From Acidobacteriota bacterium (GTDB lineage Bacteria > Acidobacteriota > Blastocatellia > UBA7656), in assembly GCA_040754075.1 (NCBI GenBank), contig JBFMDH010000016.1, positions 89,341 through 153,340 of the forward strand: DNA of 64,000 nucleotides, given 5' to 3'. Below, piece by piece: positions 43,738 to 52,909 of the stretch (its first letter is position 1; each line of letters opens with the position of its first letter). Position numbers and translations under genes: made by a program. The notes beneath the pieces were generated by a model. The model made no database searches and was not told the DNA's origin. It was given only the letters and a program-made list of their open reading frames with translations.

Positions 43738-45429
43738 ATGCGCAATGTGCCATTCTTCCTGATTTTTGTATTTGTCATTTTTCTGATGAGCCTTTTGCAA
43801 AACAGTGATTCTTTTGCAAAGGAGAAAAGACCAGATGATTCGGGTTCAATCTCCGGGCGCGTTACAATTAAAGGAAAGCCCACCGCCGGTATTGAAATTG
43901 CTTTAAGTGTTTATGATGTCTTTCCGATTAATGAGATGACTAAAACGGTGACCGATGAAAAGGGGGATTATCAGTTTAATAATCTTGAATCGAAAACTTA
44001 CTGGGTAAAAATATTAGCTCCAGAATACATTATTAAGGGTGAGTACGATGATGAAGGGGTAGGAAAAAAAGTCGCGCTCGTCAGTGGAGAAAAATTTGAT
44101 AAAGCCAGTTTCGATTTGATTCGCGGTTGTGTAATTTCCGGGCGAGTGGTTGATGTTGATGGCAAACCAATAGCAGATGAGCGGGTTGAATTATTTCAAA
44201 TTACCAATGACGAAATTGATGATGAAGTCTTCTGGTTAAACAATAACGATGACAAAACTGACGCACAGGGAAATTATCGCCTTCATAGCGTGCCGCCGGG
44301 TCGTTACCTCATAGCGGTGGGCGATGATATAGCGAAAATAAAAAGGCAAAAAAGAAGCCCGATGGGCGGAGATCATTTCCCTTTTAATAGAGTGATTCGC
44401 AATCGCTATTTTGCACAAACCTTTTATGGCAATGTGACAGATAGTTCAAAAGCCAAAGTCATAACTCTCAATGAGGAAAGTGAACTTCGCGACATTAATA
44501 TTAAAATGTTGAATAAAGGATTTCGCGCCTATACCGTCAGCGGCAAAGTGATTGATGAAAAGACCGGCGAACCGTTGAAGAAAGGTCAGGTTTACATTGG
44601 GAATCTGAGAGATGGAGAAGCTGGCTCGGGTGATATGGCTGAAACCGATGAGGTTGGAAATTTTGAAATTGATGGATTGCTCGAATGCCGGTTTTATGCA
44701 AGCGCTGGATTTGAAGAAGATTCCGAACTGGTAAGCGATAGAGTTGATTTTACAGTTAAGGATAAAGATATTACCGGAATTACAATCAGAGTAAGTCGCG
44801 GAATGACGATTCAAGGCTCACTTGTTATCGAAGGCGGCAGCCGTGAGCGAGCATTAGAAATATTAGCCCAAAATGAATTCCGGGCGGTTAGCAGAACCAT
44901 TCCCGGATTAAGGAAAATCCATTTCCTACATGATGGAACCTTTTTGATTAATGGTCTGCCAAAAGGCTCGATAGAATTTTGGCTTTTCAGTCGCCTATTT
45001 GATTTACTTCGCATCGAACACCCAAACGCAAAGCATACAAATGAAGTAAAAGACAGCCCGTTTTCACGCCCAGACGATTGGGTTGTTGAATTGGGCGAGG
45101 ATTCATTAACTGATGTTCGCTTAGTTCTCAAATATAAAAGTGGCGTAATCAAAGGGCAGGTCGAATATGTAGGGGAATTGCCTTCTAAAAAGCCTCAATT
45201 GGGTGTCGCTATTAAGTGGAAAACTGAGCGTATTCTTGAAGCGGGAACCAGCCGCGATATTGATTCAAACGGGAAATTTTTTATTGACGGATTGGAACCC
45301 GGTGATTACACATTATCAATCTATGATAGGAAAGGCTTTCGCTCCGAACCGAAAACCGTCAAAGTCACGAGCGATTCCCAAGTCCCGGTTTTGTTTACCA
45401 TTGATTTAAGCAAATTGAAAAAGTCTTGA
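43738..45429 (+). CDS. secreted carboxypeptidase-regulatory-like (CNA-B-type) repeat protein
   Basis: 563 residues. The start is fixed by AAAGGAGGTC. Signal peptide MRNVPFFLIFVFVIFLMSLL ... SFAKE. The mature part is a string of beta-sandwich repeats of the carboxypeptidase D regulatory kind: SGSISGRVTIKGKPTAGIEI, GCVISGRVVDVDGKPIADE, AYTVSGKVIDEKTGEPLKKG, each closed by YxLxNLxxxxY-type strands (GDYQFNNLESKTYWVKI, GNYRLHSVPPGRYLIAV). No enzyme domain. It is probably an envelope or adhesion-type protein; such repeats are frequent in Acidobacteria. Confidence 0.82.
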   Translation: MRNVPFFLIFVFVIFLMSLLQNSDSFAKEKRPDDSGSISGRVTIKGKPTAGIEIALSVYDVFPINEMTKTVTDEKGDYQFNNLESKTYWVKILAPEYIIKGEYDDEGVGKKVALVSGEKFDKASFDLIRGCVISGRVVDVDGKPIADERVELFQITNDEIDDEVFWLNNNDDKTDAQGNYRLHSVPPGRYLIAVGDDIAKIKRQKRSPMGGDHFPFNRVIRNRYFAQTFYGNVTDSSKAKVITLNEESELRDINIKMLNKGFRAYTVSGKVIDEKTGEPLKKGQVYIGNLRDGEAGSGDMAETDEVGNFEIDGLLECRFYASAGFEEDSELVSDRVDFTVKDKDITGITIRVSRGMTIQGSLVIEGGSRERALEILAQNEFRAVSRTIPGLRKIHFLHDGTFLINGLPKGSIEFWLFSRLFDLLRIEHPNAKHTNEVKDSPFSRPDDWVVELGEDSLTDVRLVLKYKSGVIKGQVEYVGELPSKKPQLGVAIKWKTERILEAGTSRDIDSNGKFFIDGLEPGDYTLSIYDRKGFRSEPKTVKVTSDSQVPVLFTIDLSKLKKS

Positions 45430-45477
45430 TGATGCGAGGCTGAATTATTCATTCCCGCAGAACGAAAGTTTCTCTAT

Positions 45478-45735
45478 CTATCCACGCAAATCCTGGCTTT
45501 CAGATATGCGCGGTTGCGGCTCTTCGGGAGTTGCTTCAGGTTCGTATGGGCGGTCAATCACTGACGGGAAAGGTTCTGAGAGTTCGCGAAAACGCTCATC
45601 TTCGCGCACTTGTTTGCGGGTTTCAATCGTCGTCCGAATGCGGCGAACGAAAATCGTAATGAGAACCAGTGACAAGATGCCGATGGCTCCAAATATCGCT
45701 AACAAGATAATGATGTTCTGCATTTCCTGGCTCAT
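45478..45735 (-). CDS. small single-span membrane protein
   Basis: 85 residues from the ATG at 45735, which follows AAAGGCGATG-like purines (AGGAGGAAAGGCG). One span near the N-terminus (IIILLAIFGAIGILSLVLIT) then a basic stretch (RRIRTTIETRKQ) and an acidic, Pro-rich tail (EPEATPEEPQPR). N-out, tail in the cytoplasm by the positive-inside rule. Unknown function; convergent with the preceding gene. Confidence 0.7.
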   Translation of the reverse strand: MSQEMQNIIILLAIFGAIGILSLVLITIFVRRIRTTIETRKQVREDERFRELSEPFPSVIDRPYEPEATPEEPQPRISESQDLRG

Positions 45736-45944
45736 CGCCTTTCCTCCTTGCCGGTTCCCGTTCACCTTTGCCAATTCAGTCAACTCCCCAAACGACGGGG
45801 CGATTTCAATCTTAGACGAAATCAGAAACCCTCAGCAAATGAGCGCCACGAATTCGACTTTTTCCTGCGCTCACACTTTGTCAGCGGCAATTTTTATGGG
45901 TACAATCCGCATTCCCAAATTCAAAACCGCAAAGCGAAAATCGA

Positions 45945-47102
45945 ATGGCTGAAAATCAAATTACGGTTCGCCTGGTTGAATCGGCAAAAGCGCATCATCA
46001 GTTTTTAGACCTACCTTACCAACTTTATAAACATCACCCATACTGGGTGCCGCCACTCAGAATGGCGCAAAAAGATATTCTCAACATCCAAAAACATCCC
46101 TTCTACAAAGCTGCCGATGTTGAACTGTTTCTTGCCTTTCGCAATGAAAAACCGGTCGGGCGGATTATGGCAATTGTCAATCACGCAGCCAATCAATTTC
46201 ATCACGAACAGGCAGGGCATTTCGGATTTTTTGAATGTGAAAATAATTTCGTCACCGCGCAGGCGCTCTTTGACGCGGCGCGACACTGGCTTCGCGAACG
46301 CGGCATGACGGTGATGCGCGGACCCTTCAACCCCTCGACCAATTATGAATGCGCTCTGCTGGTACAAGGGTTTGATAGTTCGCCTACCGTGATGATGCCC
46401 TATAACTTTGACTATTACGCGGCGCTTTTTGAGCAATACGGTTTCACCAAAGCGATGGATTTGATGGCTTATGACATCAGCCTTGAAACCTTTAATTATT
46501 CGGAAAAGCTCGGTCGCGTCGCCGAGCGCTTGAAAAATAAATACCGCATCAAGGTTCGCACCATCGATTTGAAAAAATTTGCCAGCGAAGTCGAAACCGT
46601 GCGGCGCATTTATAACGATGCCTGGAGCAACAACTGGGGATTTGTGCCGGTAAGCGATGATGAATTTCAACACATCGCCAAAGACCTCAAACAGATTGTT
46701 GATTCGCAGGTGGTGTTTGTTGCCGAACAGTTGAGCGAAGACGGCAAGACCTCAACCCCCATCGCCTTTTTTTTAGCCATCCCGGACATCAACCTCGCTT
46801 TAAAAAAAGTGACCGATGGAAGGTTGTTACCTTTTGGACTCATCAAACTGCTGTGGCATTCGCGCAAAATTGATTTCATTCGCATTGTGACGATGGGGGT
46901 AGTGAAAGACCATCAAAACCTCGGCATCGCCGCAGTGTTTTACGATGAGATTTATAAACACGCCGCGCAAGTCGGCAAGTATCCGAAAGGCGAGATGAGT
47001 TGGATATTGGAAAACAATCTGATGATGAACCGCTCGGCGGAACTCATCGGCGGCAAAATCGCCAAGGTCTATCGGATTTACGAGAAATCCATCGGCGATT
47101 AG
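45945..47102 (+). CDS. GNAT-fold N-acetyltransferase-like protein
   Basis: 385 residues, cytoplasmic. Two GNAT-like halves: the N-terminal half has KPVGRIMAIVNHAANQF and GFFECENNFVTAQALFDAAR; the C-terminal half has the acyl-CoA-loop-like region MGVVKDHQNLGIAAVFYDEI (family Q/R-x-x-G-x-G/A form). The block RGPFNPSTNYECALLVQGFD is typical of a large uncharacterised GNAT group related to YghO. The substrate is unknown. It lies 52 bases ahead of the BON protein start. Confidence 0.8.
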   Translation: MAENQITVRLVESAKAHHQFLDLPYQLYKHHPYWVPPLRMAQKDILNIQKHPFYKAADVELFLAFRNEKPVGRIMAIVNHAANQFHHEQAGHFGFFECENNFVTAQALFDAARHWLRERGMTVMRGPFNPSTNYECALLVQGFDSSPTVMMPYNFDYYAALFEQYGFTKAMDLMAYDISLETFNYSEKLGRVAERLKNKYRIKVRTIDLKKFASEVETVRRIYNDAWSNNWGFVPVSDDEFQHIAKDLKQIVDSQVVFVAEQLSEDGKTSTPIAFFLAIPDINLALKKVTDGRLLPFGLIKLLWHSRKIDFIRIVTMGVVKDHQNLGIAAVFYDEIYKHAAQVGKYPKGEMSWILENNLMMNRSAELIGGKIAKVYRIYEKSIGD

Positions 47103-47154
47103 ATTCAATCGTCGCTTGTGCTATGATTTTTGCCAGCAGAAAGAGGATTTCACT

Positions 47155-48003
47155 ATGGCGAAAAGAATATTGGTTCTTCTCCTTGTGCTGATTGTCGCGG
47201 GCGGCGGATTTTATGTTTATAAATATGGATTCAAACGACCTGCCCTTTTCGCTTCTTCCGAAGACGAAGCCACTACCAATCGCGTCAAAGCCGCATTCGC
47301 AATGTCGAAACGCATGTCCGGTTATAATTTCGATGTCGCAACCGCCGATGGTGTCGTCACGCTGACCGGACAGTTGCCCTCCGAAGGTTTGAAAAATCTC
47401 GCGGGTGAAATCGCCCGCGATACCAAAGGCGTCAGAGAAGTTCAAAACAACATCGCGGTTGACCCCGATGTGCAACCGGCTTCGGAAAACGCGCACGTTG
47501 CCGATTTGGAAATTCGCGCCGCGATTTTGGAATCCTTTGCCAAAAGTCCCGAACTCGGCGGCAAGCCGATCGACGTAAAAGTTGAAAATCGCACGGTGAC
47601 ACTTAGCGGAAGCGTCGAAACCCAAACTCAACGCAACGGTGCGGAACAGGCTGCGCGAGCGGTTGACGGAGTGGCGGCGATTGCCAATGAATTGAAAGTG
47701 ACCAATCCGCAAGCGGTCTCTGAACCTGTACCACCCACGACGCAACCAACGACCGCCGATTTAGCCAAGCAGATTGAATTTGAACTCTATCGCACAGGCG
47801 CATTTGATACCTTGACCATGAAAATCAACGCCAGCGGCAACAGCGTGACACTTGCGGGCAGCGTGCGCTCGATGGCTGAAAAAATACTGGCAGAGAAAAT
47901 CGCGCAATCGACGCCCGGCGTGGTGAAGGTCATCAATGAACTGACGGTGTCTGCGACTGCGCAACGAAGCGCGCCATCGAAATCCGCGCCCACAAAACCG
48001 TGA
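47155..48003 (+). CDS. BON-domain protein with N-terminal membrane anchor
   Basis: 282 residues from the ATG at 47155 (AGAGGA ahead); the frame upstream to 47116 has no RBS. One N-terminal span (ILVLLLVLIVAGGGFYVY). Then three BON domains: about 35-105 (VVTLTGQLPSEGLKNLAGEI), about 110-190 (VTLSGSVETQTQRNGAEQAA) and about 205-275 (SVTLAGSVRSMAEKILAEKI). BON domains bind membranes or peptidoglycan-associated surfaces; role is envelope-related and otherwise unknown. The tail is Ser/Pro/Lys-rich (RSAPSKSAPTKP). The ClC gene starts 30 bases later. Confidence 0.85.
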   Translation: MAKRILVLLLVLIVAGGGFYVYKYGFKRPALFASSEDEATTNRVKAAFAMSKRMSGYNFDVATADGVVTLTGQLPSEGLKNLAGEIARDTKGVREVQNNIAVDPDVQPASENAHVADLEIRAAILESFAKSPELGGKPIDVKVENRTVTLSGSVETQTQRNGAEQAARAVDGVAAIANELKVTNPQAVSEPVPPTTQPTTADLAKQIEFELYRTGAFDTLTMKINASGNSVTLAGSVRSMAEKILAEKIAQSTPGVVKVINELTVSATAQRSAPSKSAPTKP

Positions 48004-48033
48004 ATGATGTAGTTGTATTTCGCACAGAGTAAA

Positions 48034-49845
48034 ATGGCACAACGAGCGGAACGCACAAAAAAATGGTATCAAATCGAACTCGGCGCAACGCGCATCTTTC
48101 AATCCCTACGCTTACCGGCTAATCAAAAATATTTTCTGCTCACCATAACCATTGCCGTCGCCTGCGGACTCACAGCCGTTTTGTATCACTTTCTTATTCG
48201 TCTGGTGTCAGCCAATCTCATCGAACGCGCTTTAAGCGTTCAAGGCACCTCGCGCATCGTCTGGATTTTACTGGTGACGACCGGCGGCGGATTGATTGCC
48301 GGAATTCTGTTGCATTACTTTGCGCCGAATGCGCGGGGCAGCGGTATTCCGCAAGTCAAGGTCGCTTACACGATGGAGTACGGGCGGGTGCCGTTGCGTG
48401 GCTCAACATGGAAAGCGGTGATTTCTGCGTTATGCGTAGGGTCTGGCGCATCACTTGGACGCGAAGGTCCGACGGTGCAAATCTGTGCAGCCATCTCGAA
48501 TGCGATTTCGCGCCTCTTTTCGGTGCCGCGTCGCATACAGATGAATCAAACCCCTGTGGCTTCGGCGGCGGCGCTCGCGGCGGCATTCAATGCGCCGCTT
48601 GCGGCAGTGACCTTTGCGATTGAAGAAATCATCGGCGATCTCAACCAGAAACTTGCAGCGTCAATCGTCATCGCGGCGGTTATCGCTTCGACGATTGAAC
48701 GCTGGATACTCGGCGTCCATCCGTTGTTTTCGGGCGCGAATGTCTATGCCTTGAATCGCCCATTGGAACTTCTGGCTTATGCCGCGCTCGGCGTGGCGGC
48801 AGGTGTAGTTGGGGTGATTTTCACCAAGATGATTCTTTTTCTGAGAATGTTTTTTCGCGACCGGATTAACATTCCCATCTGGTCAAAGCCTGCGCTTGGG
48901 GGCGCGATTATCGGGGCGATTGGTTTATGGCAACCGAATGCGCTGGGGTTGGGCTATGACTATCTCGGTGAAATTTTACGCGCTCAGGATAACCTGTTAA
49001 TCAAAGGCGTACTCGCTTTGATGCTTGCGAAAGCCCTGACTGCTTCGTTCAGTTACGGGTCGGGAATGTCCGGCGGGGTTTTGGGTCCTTCGATGTTTGT
49101 TGGCGGCTTGCTCGGCACGGCGATGTGGCATCTGGTTTATTACATGAACCCGTCGGCGGAAATTGCCAGAGGCGCATTTGCATTGGTCGGAATGGGCGCG
49201 ATGTTTGCGGCGGTCATTCGTGTGCCGATGACTTCGATATTGCTCATCTTCGAGATGACCTATAACTACGAGATTATTCTATCGGTGATGATTGCCAATG
49301 CGATTGCCTATCTGGTCGCGCAACGAATTTCACCATTAAGTATTTATGAAGCGTTTATGTTTCAAGATGGCACGCATCTCGGACATACAACCAAGACGAC
49401 GGATGCGCTCTCACGAATAACCGCAGCAACCGTGATGACCGAAAACGTTGTCACCTTGCCCGATGACATCAGTGTTTCGGAAGCCAGGGATTTGGTCGGG
49501 CGCTTGGATTTTCATGGTTATCCGGTATTGAAACAGGGGAAGATGGTGGGACTCGTCACCACCAATGATTTGAAACGCGCCGAAGCCGAAGGCAGAGAGA
49601 AAGCCTTGATTTCATCGGTGATGGTTCATAAAGTCGTTCACGCGCATCCCGACCAGACGTTGGATACGGTGATTTTAAAACTCGCGCAACGCGAACTCTC
49701 GCAACTGCCGGTGGTGTCGCGCGCCGATGACACCCGGCTGCTCGGCATTATTACGTTGAGAGATGTGGCGCGGGCGCAGGCAAGACTCGCTTCGAGCAAA
49801 TATATGCTCGACCCGGATGACACCATTCGCCCGGTGAATTTGTGA
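48034..49845 (+). CDS. ClC-family chloride channel/antiporter with CBS pair
   Basis: 603 residues from the ATG at 48034; an in-frame TTG at 48013 is less likely. Twelve-odd spans; ion-path motifs: GSGIPQVKVAY, GSGASLGREGPTVQICAA (with the gating Glu of GREGP kept, so an antiporter or a gated channel), and GSGMSGGVLGPSMFVGG. The proton-glutamate position is not clear. Two C-terminal CBS domains (about 465-595) suggest nucleotide regulation. Inner membrane. BON protein and ClC are close together and end in a shared terminator. Confidence 0.92.
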   Translation: MAQRAERTKKWYQIELGATRIFQSLRLPANQKYFLLTITIAVACGLTAVLYHFLIRLVSANLIERALSVQGTSRIVWILLVTTGGGLIAGILLHYFAPNARGSGIPQVKVAYTMEYGRVPLRGSTWKAVISALCVGSGASLGREGPTVQICAAISNAISRLFSVPRRIQMNQTPVASAAALAAAFNAPLAAVTFAIEEIIGDLNQKLAASIVIAAVIASTIERWILGVHPLFSGANVYALNRPLELLAYAALGVAAGVVGVIFTKMILFLRMFFRDRINIPIWSKPALGGAIIGAIGLWQPNALGLGYDYLGEILRAQDNLLIKGVLALMLAKALTASFSYGSGMSGGVLGPSMFVGGLLGTAMWHLVYYMNPSAEIARGAFALVGMGAMFAAVIRVPMTSILLIFEMTYNYEIILSVMIANAIAYLVAQRISPLSIYEAFMFQDGTHLGHTTKTTDALSRITAATVMTENVVTLPDDISVSEARDLVGRLDFHGYPVLKQGKMVGLVTTNDLKRAEAEGREKALISSVMVHKVVHAHPDQTLDTVILKLAQRELSQLPVVSRADDTRLLGIITLRDVARAQARLASSKYMLDPDDTIRPVNL

Positions 49846-49850
49846 AATAA

Positions 49851-49883
49851 AAAAAGGCATCGCTTAATTTGCGATGCCTTTTC
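49851..49883 (+). terminator. Rho-independent terminator
   Basis: AAAGGCATCGC / GCGATGCCTTT form an 11-bp stem followed by TTC and ATTT. It ends the GNAT-BON-ClC run, and on the minus strand (A-run ahead) also the small Cys-rich gene. Confidence 0.8.
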
Positions 49884-49905
49884 ATTTAGGAAGAAGGGGT
49901 ATGGA

Positions 49906-50187
49906 TTATTTTTTGAACAGGTTTTGAAAATCCAGTCGAGCTTTATCCAACTCGCCGGTTCGTTGTTTACTTGAATAACTATTAGGCATGAAAAAATCGC
50001 AGAAATTGGCTTTTTCGCGGTCGGGAACCCAATCTGCCTGAGGGTCTCGACATTTGTTATGTGCCGATTCATCGAAATTCGCGCAGTTATAACAACAGTG
50101 CATATCCGAATCGCATGCACTGCATACTTCCGCGCGCATAATTTTTCCTTGCCGTTGTCTTTCTGTGCCGCAAGCGTGACAAATCAT
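49906..50187 (-). CDS. small cysteine-rich (zinc-ribbon-like) protein
   Basis: 93 residues. The ATG at 50187 follows GGAG by 7 bases; a TTG two codons earlier is possible. Cysteines: MICHACGTERQ (Cys-x2-Cys), VCSACDSDMHCCYNCANFDE (several Cys pairs), KCRDPQADWVPDREKANFCD. The block AHNKCRDPQADWV then KANFCDFFMP is a pattern I associate with small Acidobacteria metal-binding proteins. Likely zinc-binding; function unknown. Confidence 0.75.
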   Translation of the reverse strand: MICHACGTERQRQGKIMRAEVCSACDSDMHCCYNCANFDESAHNKCRDPQADWVPDREKANFCDFFMPNSYSSKQRTGELDKARLDFQNLFKK

Positions 50188-50214
50188 ATCCAAACTCCAT
50201 TTTCTAAAAATCGC

Positions 50215-50985
50215 TTATCGATTAACCATAGTACGTGCACGTTCAACTTTATCACTAGCGCGTTTCCAAAGGCTACCGATTAACTTATCCGCTGAAAAGC
50301 GTGTGCCCGAAGCGGTCGTGGCACGCAAATCGGGATAAGTCGCAAAAGTGTCCGCCATCAACGGACTGTCCGACTCGCCAATCGTTCCATCACCACCCAG
50401 TTTCAACGTCCAGATGGTTCGCGCCCAGGTGTAATCAATGAGCGCGCCTGAGAGCAGCGACGCAATCTGCGCTTCTCTGGCATTTTCCGAGGCGCTGAAT
50501 CTCAATACAAAATTTTCGAGGCTGCGGCGCAACGTCGTCAGTTGTTTGCCATAGTCTGTGTAATCGGAACCGCTCCTGGTTTCCGATGCCATGTTTTGAC
50601 AGGCGGTTAAAGCCGCATTGAAATTTTTAATGAAGGCTTCACTGACCGGTGGCATTTCCGGTTGTGTCGTAACCGTTGGGTCGAAGGTAATCGCCGCCAC
50701 TGTTTCAAGTGCAATGACGGATTCCAGGGCATCGGCTTTGAGGCGCAGGCTATAGGCGCTCAGGTCTAAAAGTGTGCCTGCAAGTTTATTGCCATCTTTG
50801 GTGGTGATGCTTACGGTAGAGCCAATGACGCGGGCTGCTGATACCGCAGAAGTTGGAGTGGCAACGGGTTGCGCCGCTACTCGTTTGGTTGAAGATTTTT
50901 TAGCAGGAACTTTTTTCTTTTGCGCCAGGGTATTTGACGCAAACAGTAAACAGAAAATTAAAATGGGGGTCAGGCTCTTTTTCAT
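50215..50985 (-). CDS. exported protein of unknown function with Lys/Pro linker
   Basis: 256 residues from the ATG at 50985. Signal peptide MKKSLTPILIFCLLFASNTLA; then a basic linker (QKKKVPAKKSSTKRVAAQP). A beta-rich first half (VSITTKDGNKLAGTLLDLSAYSL) resembles an Sm-like/LSM-like small barrel in secreted proteins, and the second half is helical (TACQNMASETRSGSDYTDYG). No catalytic motif seen. Confidence 0.7.
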   Translation of the reverse strand: MKKSLTPILIFCLLFASNTLAQKKKVPAKKSSTKRVAAQPVATPTSAVSAARVIGSTVSITTKDGNKLAGTLLDLSAYSLRLKADALESVIALETVAAITFDPTVTTQPEMPPVSEAFIKNFNAALTACQNMASETRSGSDYTDYGKQLTTLRRSLENFVLRFSASENAREAQIASLLSGALIDYTWARTIWTLKLGGDGTIGESDSPLMADTFATYPDLRATTASGTRFSADKLIGSLWKRASDKVERARTMVNR

Positions 50986-51031
50986 GATTTCCGCTACTCG
51001 CATTTGAAATGCTTAACGCAACAGGTTTTCC

Positions 51032-51592
51032 TCAAATATGTTCAAAGATGGCTCCGACACGACATTGAAATTCCGGCAGCAGAGGCGATGTCAGCGTGTC
51101 GGTTTGGTTGAGAACGGAATGAAAGTTTAAACCTTCATTCGCCCTTCGATAAATTTCAATCTTGCGATTGCGCCAATCGACAATCCAATAATCCTGCACG
51201 CCGTATTTGGAATAAAGGGCGAGTTTGATGACCCGGTCGCGGCGTTCATCATCTGCGCCGTATGAGAGAACTTCAATGACCAGTTCGGGCGCAACGATAA
51301 AATGACCGGCATCGTCGAGCGCATCAACCAATCTTGCTTTACTCATCCAGATTAAATCGGGAATGACATTGTCATCATCGGCAAAAATTAAGCCTGGAGT
51401 TAAATAGGGTTCGCCAGCTTTCGTTCGTTCACTCCAGGTTAGTAGTTGGGAATAGAGTTTTCCGCACACATGTTGATGTTCAAAATTCGGCGCTCTGGTC
51501 ATTAGCAATTCTCCTTCGACAATCTCATAACGAGTGCCGTCGTCAGGCAGTGTCTCAAGGTCTTTTGTCGTCCAGTGAATGACTGTGCTCAT
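51032..51592 (-). CDS. Uma2 family (DUF820) PD-(D/E)XK-like protein
   Basis: 186 residues from the ATG at 51592 (GGGAGAAGTT ahead). Uma2 proteins have a restriction-endonuclease fold and are very common in cyanobacteria and Acidobacteria; activity is not proven. Family features: RYEIVEGELLMTRAPNFEHQ, PDLIWMSKARL (acidic core D), APELVIEVLSYGADD (E-V-L-S) and YGVQDYWIVDWRNRKIEIYR with a lysine toward the end. No partner gene. Confidence 0.85.
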   Translation of the reverse strand: MSTVIHWTTKDLETLPDDGTRYEIVEGELLMTRAPNFEHQHVCGKLYSQLLTWSERTKAGEPYLTPGLIFADDDNVIPDLIWMSKARLVDALDDAGHFIVAPELVIEVLSYGADDERRDRVIKLALYSKYGVQDYWIVDWRNRKIEIYRRANEGLNFHSVLNQTDTLTSPLLPEFQCRVGAIFEHI

Positions 51593-51642
51593 AACTTCTC
51601 CCTTATTTGCAGATGCTCGTTCAAGCGCCACAGAGATTTCGG

Positions 51643-52839
51643 TTAATCGGAAGCGACGGTTTTAAATTTGCGCCCGGACTCTTTCGGCGTTTCCCGGTAA
51701 ACGCCTTCACGCGCCGATTCGGGAACCGGCTTTTGCGTTTTCACACTTGCAAGAGCATCCTGTTCCGACTGCTCAATCTCTTTTAAAACCTGCGCTTCAA
51801 CTTGTCGAAGAATTGCTTCATTGCGCTCGCGCATGGCGTTGGTGCGACGCAGGCGGCGACCGCTTTCTAAATCCAATGTCCCTTCCAGCAAATAGTTTTC
51901 ATACAAGCCAATCGGGTCACGTTTGCCCCAATGCTCGAAAAGTTTCGCATCGAAAGTGTGACGCGCTTCACGTTCGTCATGGGTTGCGTGCCCGCCCATT
52001 CGGAAAGTTTCGCTGACCAGTAAAAATGGTCCTTCGCCACTTCGACAACCATCTACGGCAATTTTCGCAGCAGCATAAGCATCCAGCACATTGTTGCCGT
52101 CAAAGGTCAGACCCGGCACCCCGTATGCCTCATGCCACTGGGCGAAATCGCTGCGATGATGCTGCTCCAGACGTGTGCCAAGCGCCACCTGATTGTTTTG
52201 AATAATGACGATCATGGGCAATCGTTGAACCGCGCAAAAATTCATGGCTTCGTGAAAAACACCGGATTTGGTTGAACCGTCGCCAATCCAGGTCACGGCA
52301 ATGCGTGGCTCGCGATTTAACTTGAAAGAGAGCGCAATGCCGGTTGTTACGGCGATGATGTCACCGACGGGACTGACGGGCGCGATGACGCCATGACGGA
52401 AATCGCCAATGTGTAAATCGCGTCCGCGTGTTGGCGAATCGGCAGTGCCCAGATAGCCGCGCAACATATCGGCAAGCGGCATCCCCATTTCGTGACAAGC
52501 GCCGGCGTTGCGAATCATCGGGGCGACGAAATCATGCGCTTGATGTTCGCTGGCGCGATTGAGCGCGTGAACCACGCCGATGGTCGTGGCTTCTTCGCCT
52601 GTACCGAGCCAGGCTTTGGAAATGACACCCTGCATCACCCAACGTTTCAGCGCGATGTCATGTAAACGATTGCGCAGCAGCCCCGCATAAATCGCGAGAT
52701 GTTTTGCCGGTTCCAGGGCGCGAATAATTTCGCGCCGATGCGCGTCACGTTCTAAAGTGTCCGAATATTCTGCGAGAACCGCAGCGTCTGCTTGCCAGTT
52801 TACATATTCTGGCGGGTCGTATGCCGGATAACGAATCAT
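51643..52839 (-). CDS. thiamine-diphosphate-dependent 2-oxoacid dehydrogenase E1 component, alpha subunit
   Basis: 398 residues. Alpha half of a pyruvate / branched-chain / acetoin dehydrogenase. The TPP motif begins WIGDGSTKSGVFHEAMNFCA, then IVIIQNNQVALGT, a good GDG...NN match. GQEGVSVGA-like AWLGTGEEATTIGVVHAL and the ETFRMGGHATHD segment are typical. No E1-beta, E2 or E3 gene lies next to it in the window, so partners would be elsewhere. An unusually long Glu/Lys-rich tail (residues about 350-398). Confidence 0.85.
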   Translation of the reverse strand: MIRYPAYDPPEYVNWQADAAVLAEYSDTLERDAHRREIIRALEPAKHLAIYAGLLRNRLHDIALKRWVMQGVISKAWLGTGEEATTIGVVHALNRASEHQAHDFVAPMIRNAGACHEMGMPLADMLRGYLGTADSPTRGRDLHIGDFRHGVIAPVSPVGDIIAVTTGIALSFKLNREPRIAVTWIGDGSTKSGVFHEAMNFCAVQRLPMIVIIQNNQVALGTRLEQHHRSDFAQWHEAYGVPGLTFDGNNVLDAYAAAKIAVDGCRSGEGPFLLVSETFRMGGHATHDEREARHTFDAKLFEHWGKRDPIGLYENYLLEGTLDLESGRRLRRTNAMRERNEAILRQVEAQVLKEIEQSEQDALASVKTQKPVPESAREGVYRETPKESGRKFKTVASD

Positions 52840-52849
52840 AGTTATTCAA

Positions 52850-52909
52850 GAGTAGGCGGTAGTAGGCAGTTAAGAAATTCTGCCTATGGCTTACTGCTTA
52901 CTGCCTACG
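52850..52909. repeat. palindrome of GTAGGCAGTAAG words
   Basis: Left arm AGTAGGCGGTAGTAGGCAGTTAAG, right arm CTTACTGCTTACTGCCTAC, spacer AAATTCTGCCTATGG. The right arm encodes the last codons and stop of the next minus-strand gene (52891), so the repeat lies partly inside a reading frame. Confidence 0.65.
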
